A model generated the notes under the pieces. It was not told the origin of the DNA. It saw only the letters and a program-made list of their open reading frames with translations, and searched no databases. Position numbers and translations under genes: made by a program. DNA of 10,867 bases from JAITWN01 sp964384095 (GTDB taxonomy: Bacteria > Pseudomonadota > Gammaproteobacteria > SZUA-140): positions 1 to 10,867 of the forward strand of contig CAYLKC010000066.1 in assembly GCA_964384095.1 (NCBI GenBank). The letters run 5' to 3'. This document shows, piece after piece, positions 6,006 through 10,867 of the stretch (position 1 is its first letter; every line of letters begins with the position of its first letter).

Positions 6006-7847
6006 ATGTCCCGATGGTCCCTCTGCGTGGCGGGCGCGTTGCTCGCCCCCCTGTCTTTCCCGATGATCGCGACGGCCGCTGACGGTGATGCGGTCATCGT
6101 CACCGCGACGCGCACGGCGCAGCTCGCCGATCAGGTGCTGGCGCCGGTGATCGTGATCACGCGCGAACAGATCGAGCGCGCGCAGCCGACCGATGTCGCC
6201 GACCTGCTGCGCTTTCATGCCGGGCTCGACCTCGGCCGCAACGGCGGCCCCGGCCAGGCGACCTCGCTGTTTCTGCGCGGCACCAACAGCGACCACACGC
6301 TGGTGATGATCGACGGCGTGCGCATGCAACCGGGCACGATCGGCGGCGCGGCGCTGCACAATCTCGATCCCGCGGTCATCGAGCGCATCGAGATCGTCAA
6401 GGGGCCGCGCTCGTCGCTGTACGGCTCGGACGCGATCGGCGGCGTCATCAACATCCTCACGCGGCGCGCGTCCGCGGGCACGCAGGCCGAGGCTTCGGCC
6501 GGCGCGGGCAGCTTCGGCACGAGCAAGTTCACCGCCGGCGCGCGCCATGCAGAGGGCGGCTGGCGCGCCGGCGTCGAGGCGTCGCGCGTCGACACCGACG
6601 GCTTTCCGCCGATCAGCGGCTCGGACATCGATCGCGGCCACGACAATACGACGATCACCGCGCATGCCGGCCGCCGGGTCGGCGCGATCGATATCGAGCT
6701 GCGTCACTTCGAGGCGCGCGGCAACACGGAATATCTGAACCAGGAATTCGATGAGGCCTTCAACATCAGCCTGGTGCCGGTCGACCAGGACTTCCGCAAC
6801 GCCGCAACTGCGCTCGACATCGGCTTCGAGCCATCGGCGTCATGGGCCTCCCGCGTGCAACTGAGCCAGGCGCGCGACGAGATCGACCAGAACCACAACG
6901 CGGACTTCGCGCATACCGACCGGCGCATGGTCGACTGGCAGAACGACGTGCAGTTCGGCGCGACACGGCTGGTGACGGCCGGCATCTGGTTCATGCGCGA
7001 GGAGGTCGAGGCGGTATCCTTCGGCAGCGGCTTCGACGAGCAGGCCGATACGAAGGCGGTCTATCTGCAGGACAGCGCCGAGTTCGGCCGCCACAGCCTG
7101 TTGCTCGCCGCGCGCTATACCGACCACGAGGCCTTCGGCGGGCACACGACCTGGGACGCCGGCTACGGCTATCGCCTGTCGGACGCGACGCGACTGGTCG
7201 CGTCGGCGGGCACCGCGTTCCGCGCGCCGGACTTCTCGGACCGCTTCGGCTTCGGCGGCAATCCCGACCTCGAACCGGAGGAGTCGCGCAGCCTCGAACT
7301 CGGCATACGTCACCGCTGGTCAGCGGCGCAGCGACTGTCGCTGAGCGTGTTCCGCAACGACATCGACGACCTGGCAGAATTCGATTTCAACGACCCGACG
7401 TGCACGGTCTGTATCTTCAATATCGGTAACGCGCGCATCCACGGCATCGAGGCCGGTTACGAGTTCACCCACGAGCGCTGGCGCGCCGGCATCGAGGCGA
7501 TCGTCCAGGATCCGGAGAACCGGGACAGCGGCAATCTCCTGCCGCGACGGGCGAAGCGCAGCCTGACCGCCTCGTTCGGCTATGACGGCGGGCGCTGGCA
7601 GCTCGGCGCCGATGTGCTCGCGGCGTCGAAGCGCAAGGACTCGGACTTCAGCGATGTCCGCCTCGCCGGTTACGGGCTCGTCAATCTGAACGCGGCCTGG
7701 GCGCTGGCGCCGGCATGGTCGCTGCGCGCGCGCGTCGAGAATCTGTTCGACAAGGACTACACGATCGCCGACGGCTTCGAGACCGCCGAACGCTCGTATT
7801 TCGTCCAACTGGCCTGGCGCTGGCAGCGCGATGGAGATCCTGCTTGA
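6006..7847 (+). CDS. btuB: TonB-dependent vitamin B12 outer-membrane receptor BtuB
   Basis: BtuB is the outer-membrane beta-barrel that takes up cobalamin using energy from TonB. The 613-residue protein is about the same length as E. coli BtuB (614). It begins with a signal peptide (cleavage near residue 24-25, after IATA), followed at once by a TonB box with BtuB-like sequence DAVIVTATRT (28-37). The plug domain runs to about 155 and has SLFLRGTNSDHTLVMIDGVR (87-106), then IERIEIVKGPRSSLYGSDAI (125-144), then GGVINI, all typical of BtuB. The remainder is the barrel. A cobalamin riboswitch directly upstream strongly supports the substrate. The C-terminus runs about ten residues past the last aromatic-rich barrel strand (YFVQLAWRW) instead of ending on it. 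A Cys-x-x-Cys pair (466, 469) lies in a probable loop. The next gene starts within its stop codon. Confidence 0.95.
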   Translation: MSRWSLCVAGALLAPLSFPMIATAADGDAVIVTATRTAQLADQVLAPVIVITREQIERAQPTDVADLLRFHAGLDLGRNGGPGQATSLFLRGTNSDHTLVMIDGVRMQPGTIGGAALHNLDPAVIERIEIVKGPRSSLYGSDAIGGVINILTRRASAGTQAEASAGAGSFGTSKFTAGARHAEGGWRAGVEASRVDTDGFPPISGSDIDRGHDNTTITAHAGRRVGAIDIELRHFEARGNTEYLNQEFDEAFNISLVPVDQDFRNAATALDIGFEPSASWASRVQLSQARDEIDQNHNADFAHTDRRMVDWQNDVQFGATRLVTAGIWFMREEVEAVSFGSGFDEQADTKAVYLQDSAEFGRHSLLLAARYTDHEAFGGHTTWDAGYGYRLSDATRLVASAGTAFRAPDFSDRFGFGGNPDLEPEESRSLELGIRHRWSAAQRLSLSVFRNDIDDLAEFDFNDPTCTVCIFNIGNARIHGIEAGYEFTHERWRAGIEAIVQDPENRDSGNLLPRRAKRSLTASFGYDGGRWQLGADVLAASKRKDSDFSDVRLAGYGLVNLNAAWALAPAWSLRARVENLFDKDYTIADGFETAERSYFVQLAWRWQRDGDPA

Positions 7848-8536
7848 CGCACGTTACGCTCACGCGTTTTGTCCTGATCTCGCTGCTGGCGCACGCGGGG
7901 TTGCTGCTGTCGTGGCCGGCTACGCCCCCGGCGCCGGTCACATCGGCGACCGGCGGGGCGCCGTTGCAACTTGCGCTCAAGGCGCCGTCGCGTGATGTCG
8001 CGCAGGAGTTCGAGGCATCGCCGCCCCGAATCAAGTCGGCGCCGGCGGACGCGCAGGCATCGCCGTCCGTCACCAGGGCGCCCGTTCGTCAGTCACGCTC
8101 CGGCGAAGAGGACGTCGCCGCGCGCCCGGCGGTGCAGGAAGCGATGTCGGAAGCCTGGTCCCTGCCAACGGATCCGGCAACGGCCATGGCTGGCGAGGGC
8201 GCGGGGGATCGAGTCGTCGATGCAACCCCGCACCCGGTCGGGGCGGCCGAGGTCCGCGCGCGGATCGGCGAGGCGGTCGAGACCCATTTCTACTATCCGC
8301 CGCTGGCGCGGCGGCGGGGATGGGAGGGGGAGGTCGTGGTCGCCGTCCGCGTCGACGGGGATGGTCGCCTCAGCGCGATCGAGGTCGTCGCCAGTTCGGG
8401 CTATCGCGTGCTCGACAGCGCCGCGGTCGACAGCCTGACGCGGCTCGCGCGCCTGCCGGAGAGCAGCGGCCTGCCGGCGGCCGGCATCGAACTCACCGTG
8501 CCGGTCCGTTACCGGCTGCTGGATCGTCCGGCGTAG
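7844..8536 (+). CDS. tonB: TonB-family energy transducer coupled to btuB
   Basis: TonB proteins span the periplasm and carry energy from the inner-membrane ExbB-ExbD motor to outer-membrane receptors. From TTG 7844 the protein has 230 residues. There is one N-terminal membrane anchor (about 8-25) containing the Ser-x3-His pattern of TonB anchors (S13, H17), a Pro/Ala-rich periplasmic linker (about 26-135), and a C-terminal TonB domain (about 140-226) with YPPLARRRGWEGEVVVAVRV and a GYRVLDSAAVDSL helix. The start was chosen because the TTG overlaps the btuB stop as TTGA, GGAG at 7833-7836 gives a proper ribosome binding site, and no other start codon lies in frame before the anchor. No exbB or exbD is next to it, so it must use a motor encoded elsewhere. 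By position it probably serves BtuB and shares its riboswitch. The last 44 bases overlap the convergent gene. Confidence 0.9.
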   Translation: MTHVTLTRFVLISLLAHAGLLLSWPATPPAPVTSATGGAPLQLALKAPSRDVAQEFEASPPRIKSAPADAQASPSVTRAPVRQSRSGEEDVAARPAVQEAMSEAWSLPTDPATAMAGEGAGDRVVDATPHPVGAAEVRARIGEAVETHFYYPPLARRRGWEGEVVVAVRVDGDGRLSAIEVVASSGYRVLDSAAVDSLTRLARLPESSGLPAAGIELTVPVRYRLLDRPA

Positions 8537-9356
8537 CCGGATCGGGGTCAGACCCGTCGGTTATCGGCACTACCGGCAAGGAGATCCCGTAACGCGGAAG
8601 TTCGTCGAGGTCATCGGCGTCGTCGATATCGCGTAGCGCCGCGGTCTCGGTCCAGCGCCAGCCGATCTGCCGTAACCGCGCGCGCGTTTCCTCCATGACG
8701 CGATTCGTGCCCCACGGCATCGCTTCGAACAGCCGGTCGTCGATCCGGCGCAGGCCGATCAGCACATAGCCACCATCCAGCGCGGGCGTTAGCACCGCAT
8801 CGGTCCCGGCATCGTCGAGCGCATCGAGCGCCTGCGCGAGCAGGGCCGGCGTCAGCGCCGGACAGTCGCTGCCGATCAACACCGCGCGGCGCGCGCGCGT
8901 CAGCGCGGCGGCAAGCGCATCGCGCATGCGCGCCCCGAGGTCCCCGCCCTGCTGTCGATGCAGCGACACCGGCCAGCGTCCGGCGCATCCGGCGAAGAAC
9001 GGATGCTCGCAGTCCGGCTGGCACCACAGTTCGACCAGGCACAACGCCCCGGCCGTCGCCACGTCGAGGGCATGGCCGACCAGCGTCGCGTGCAGCGAAG
9101 CCGCCCCCTCGGCGCCGAGCGCCGGGATCAGCCGGGTCTTGACCGCGCCCGGCACCGGAGCCTTCGCGAATACCAGGAGGCGGGCGTCCGGGCAGCGCAA
9201 CGGCTGGCAGCCCGTCGAGGAAGCCCGGCGGGTTTTCTCCGCGAATGGCTCGCCTCGCTGCCGCTGCGCGGCACCCTTCGGGCTCCGGCGAGGCTGCGCT
9301 TGACTTCGCTGCGCAAACCCGCCGGGCTTCCTCGATGGCCTGCTAGCGGCGGTCAT
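8493..9356 (-). CDS. DUF2064 / TIGR04282 family transferase
   Basis: This belongs to the family called rSAM/selenodomain-associated transferase 1 (TIGR04282, DUF2064), which has a nucleotide-diphospho-sugar transferase-like fold; the substrate is unknown. Counting from ATG 9356 (287 residues), the conserved core runs from about 58 to 255: LLVFAKAPVPGAVKTRL (60-76, nucleotide-binding type KxPxxGxxKTRL), VLIGSDCPAL (159-168, the probable metal-site Asp) and DGGYVLIGL (194-202). Residues 8-47 are encoded by a palindromic element and are unlike the family. A TTG at 9198-9200 would give a 235-residue protein of normal domain content, but has no visible ribosome binding site. ATG 9356 overlaps the stop of the upstream transferase gene by 14 bases, which suggests coupling and favours it as the original start. 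The C-terminal tail after about 260 is low-complexity and runs 44 bases into the end of the convergent tonB-like gene. Confidence 0.82.
   Translation of the reverse strand: MTAASRPSRKPGGFAQRSQAQPRRSPKGAAQRQRGEPFAEKTRRASSTGCQPLRCPDARLLVFAKAPVPGAVKTRLIPALGAEGAASLHATLVGHALDVATAGALCLVELWCQPDCEHPFFAGCAGRWPVSLHRQQGGDLGARMRDALAAALTRARRAVLIGSDCPALTPALLAQALDALDDAGTDAVLTPALDGGYVLIGLRRIDDRLFEAMPWGTNRVMEETRARLRQIGWRWTETAALRDIDDADDLDELPRYGISLPVVPITDGSDPDPATPDDPAAGNGPAR
9215..9335. repeat. Long palindromic repeat element with 21-bp perfect inverted ends
   Basis: The ends, 9215-9235 and 9315-9335, are perfect 21-bp reverse complements (outer part TCGAGGAAGCCCGG). Between them are further imperfect inverted segments, for example GCCTCGC (9252-9258) with GCGAGGC (9288-9294), around a CCCTTCGGG core (9269-9277). 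The whole could fold into one long stem. There is no room for a protein of its own. It sits just after the stop of the TIGR04283 gene and inside the 5' part of the TIGR04282 reading frame, which it keeps open. It looks like a non-autonomous intergenic repeat or MITE. Flanking direct repeats are not obvious. Confidence 0.8.
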
Positions 9357-10023
9357 AGCGCCGGGCGAGGTGGTCGGGGTCCGCGCCGAGGAACCAGGCG
9401 AGACGCAAGCGCCACATCAGCAGCATCGTGCGCAGGATGCCGCGCTCGCGCCAGCGCCGGCTCGAGGTCACGACCTTTGCGCGCAGACATAACGGCGGTC
9501 CTTCGCGCTTGAGGCGCTTGCTGAGCGCGATGTCCTCCATCAGCGCGATCCCGGGAAAACCGCCGATGCGCTCGAACCAGTCACGGCGCACGAAGATCGC
9601 CTGGTCGCCGGTCATGATGCCGCTCAGGCGCGAGCGCAGGTTCATCATCAGGGCGACGAGGCGCAGCAAGGGATGACGGTCGGCGAGGCGTACGTCGAAT
9701 CGGCCCCAGCCGCGGCCGCTGTCGCGCAGGCCGTCGGCGATCAAACGATCCGCGCCGGGCGGCAGCAGCGTGTCGGCGTGCAGGAACAGCAGCACGTCGC
9801 CGCTCGCCGCTTGCGCGCCGGCGTTCATCTGAATGGCGCGGCCGCGCGCACTGCTCAGAAATCGATCGGCGAGCCGCGCCGCGATGACCGGCGTCTCGTC
9901 CGAGCTGCCGCCGTCGACGACGATGACCTCGTGACCGTTGACGCGCAGCGGGCGCAGCGCGTTGATTGCGCCGCGCAGGCGTTCACCCTCGTTCAGCACC
10001 GGGACGATGATCGAGAGCTTCAT
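9343..10023 (-). CDS. Family 2 glycosyltransferase, TIGR04283 type
   Basis: The 226-residue protein is a GT-A fold family 2 glycosyltransferase, of the subfamily called rSAM/selenodomain-associated transferase 2 (TIGR04283). Motifs in order: N-terminal LSIIVPVLNEGERL (3-16), VIVVDGGSSDET (33-44, nucleotide-sugar binding), LLFLHADTLLPPG (78-90, with the HAD-type metal motif), GDQAIFVRR (139-147) and a catalytic-type MED at 162-164. A short membrane-prone segment lies near 198-212. The pairing with a TIGR04282 gene just downstream is the usual arrangement of these two families and supports the assignment. Donor and acceptor are unknown. ATG 10021-10023 is the natural start, although the ribosome binding site is weak. 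No rSAM gene of the associated systems is visible in the window. Confidence 0.9.
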   Translation of the reverse strand: MKLSIIVPVLNEGERLRGAINALRPLRVNGHEVIVVDGGSSDETPVIAARLADRFLSSARGRAIQMNAGAQAASGDVLLFLHADTLLPPGADRLIADGLRDSGRGWGRFDVRLADRHPLLRLVALMMNLRSRLSGIMTGDQAIFVRRDWFERIGGFPGIALMEDIALSKRLKREGPPLCLRAKVVTSSRRWRERGILRTMLLMWRLRLAWFLGADPDHLARRYDRR

Positions 10024-10049
10024 CGGGCCGGATCATCGACAGGGCGCAA

Positions 10050-10085
10050 AACGAAAGGGGTCAGACCCGGTCGGGCCTGACCCCT
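10050..10085 (-). terminator. Intrinsic terminator downstream of the porin gene
   Basis: Bases 10056-10064 pair with 10077-10085 (9 bp); after one A-C mismatch, 10066-10068 pair with 10073-10075 around a 4-base loop. On the minus strand the stem is followed by TTTCGTTTT, giving a good rho-independent terminator 23 bp after the porin stop. The plus strand side lacks a T-run, so it works in one direction. It separates the porin from the transferase pair. Part of the stem (GGGGTCAGACCC) recurs at 8544-8555. Confidence 0.82.
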
Positions 10086-10108
10086 GTATCGAACGGGTGG
10101 TGCGGTGC

Positions 10109-10867
10109 TCAGAACCGGAACACGCCGCCGACCGAGAACGCGTAGGGCGTGCCGCCGTCGTTGGTCGGCACGAGGTCGCCGTGACCGCCGCCGACCGCGT
10201 TGTAGTTCGCGTTCGAGTCGTTGTCGGTCATGCTGAACGCGCCGTAGACATCGAGCTGCGGGTTGATCGTGCGGGTGACGCCGAGGCCGATATTGATCGC
10301 GCCGCTGCTGCCCTGGCCGCGGCGGTCGCCGGCGATCATCAGCTGGGCGTCGAAGGTCAGCGCGCCCTGGCGCAGGCTGCCGTTGAAGCCGAAGGCATTG
10401 CGGTCGAGGCCGGCGAGCCCGGCGGTATTGGTGTCGATGGCCTCGAACAGTACGCCGAGCTTCGCGTTACCGCCGACCTTGTGGTTCGCGGCGAGGCGCA
10501 GGCCGGTGGCGCGACCACCCGCGTCGGCGGCAGGGCCGGTCAGCACTGTTCCGCCCATGTTCGACCACCGCTCGAAGCCGGCCGACAGCTCGAGCGCGCC
10601 GAGCGTATACCAAGCGGCTGCGCTGAACAGCTGGTTGTCGTTGTCGTCCGGGCCGGCGCCACCATTCGCATCGACGGTGTCGGCCCCGTACATGACGCGG
10701 AACTCGAGGTCCTGCACCTTGTTGATATAGATGATCGAGTTCTTGCCGCGCGCGTTCATCGCATTGTTGATGCCGTCGCCCGAGCCGAGGATCGCGCGGC
10801 GGTCGGCGACGGTGTAGCTCAGCACGGCCCAGCGCTTGGCGACGTCCTTGAACGGCGTGTCGTGATA
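10109..10867 (-). CDS. Gram-negative porin, C-terminal part (5' end outside the window)
   Basis: The frame is open from the right edge of the window to a TGA at 10109-10111, giving 252 residues without a start; the GTG at 10823-10825 is internal, since coding sequence of the same kind continues upstream (YHDTPFKDVAKRWAV). The alternating polar/hydrophobic strands, ARGKNSIIYINK followed by FRVMYG, the Gly/Asn/Asp-rich turns, and the final SVGGVFRF with terminal Phe (recognised by the BAM machinery) are typical of general trimeric porins of the Porin_4 (OmpC/Omp32-like) group. It would form a passive outer-membrane channel. The missing N-terminal part prevents any statement on selectivity; nothing seen here marks it as phosphate-specific. 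An intrinsic terminator follows the gene. Confidence 0.85.
   Translation of the reverse strand, partial: YHDTPFKDVAKRWAVLSYTVADRRAILGSGDGINNAMNARGKNSIIYINKVQDLEFRVMYGADTVDANGGAGPDDNDNQLFSAAAWYTLGALELSAGFERWSNMGGTVLTGPAADAGGRATGLRLAANHKVGGNAKLGVLFEAIDTNTAGLAGLDRNAFGFNGSLRQGALTFDAQLMIAGDRRGQGSSGAINIGLGVTRTINPQLDVYGAFSMTDNDSNANYNAVGGGHGDLVPTNDGGTPYAFSVGGVFRF

Noticed and set aside
5629..6082. Short open frames on both strands across the btuB leader
   Set aside because: The region is explained by promoter, riboswitch aptamer and expression platform; the frames have no ribosome binding sites or known motifs.
9215..9335. An insertion sequence with terminal inverted repeats
   Set aside because: At about 121 bp it cannot encode a transposase and no target duplication is obvious; called as a palindromic repeat instead.

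Overview
The window is GC-rich, densely coding Gram-negative DNA. The outer-membrane proteins (a TonB-dependent receptor and a porin ending in Phe), the long-form PstC/PstA permeases and the PhoU types point to a proteobacterium, most likely a gammaproteobacterium. I cannot name the genus from sequence alone.

Positions 1-5532 (+ strand) hold a high-affinity phosphate uptake locus: the 3' end of pstS, then pstC, pstA, pstB and two different phoU genes in tandem. PstS binds phosphate in the periplasm, PstC and PstA form the inner-membrane channel, PstB supplies ATP hydrolysis, and PhoU links transport to Pho regulon signalling. A strong intrinsic terminator between pstS and pstC probably lets the binding protein be made in excess over the membrane complex. 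pstC/pstA overlap, pstA/pstB are 1 bp apart, and the phoU genes follow with gaps of 27 and 22 bp.

Positions 5533-6005 are non-coding but well filled. They hold two inverted copies of a palindromic REP-like repeat, a good sigma70-type promoter, a complete cobalamin riboswitch aptamer, and an expression platform that can hide the ribosome binding site of the next gene. The riboswitch leads into btuB (vitamin B12 outer-membrane receptor, 6006-7847). btuB is joined by a 4-bp TTGA overlap to a TonB-type energy transducer (7844-8536), which gives a two-gene B12 import unit with its own energiser.

Positions 8493-10867 are on the minus strand. Transcribing leftward there are a porin entering from beyond the right edge, its intrinsic terminator, a family 2 glycosyltransferase of the TIGR04283 type, and a DUF2064/TIGR04282 transferase. 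The last two are a known gene pair. A roughly 121-bp palindromic element with perfect 21-bp inverted ends lies between the conserved parts of this pair and is read in frame as an N-terminal extension of the second protein. This is the least ordinary feature of the window.

I see no mobile element with a transposase, no CRISPR array, no tRNA or rRNA, and no clear evidence of a wholly new system. The most notable points are the in-frame palindromic element, the two unlike PhoU proteins side by side, and the riboswitch-controlled btuB-tonB pair.
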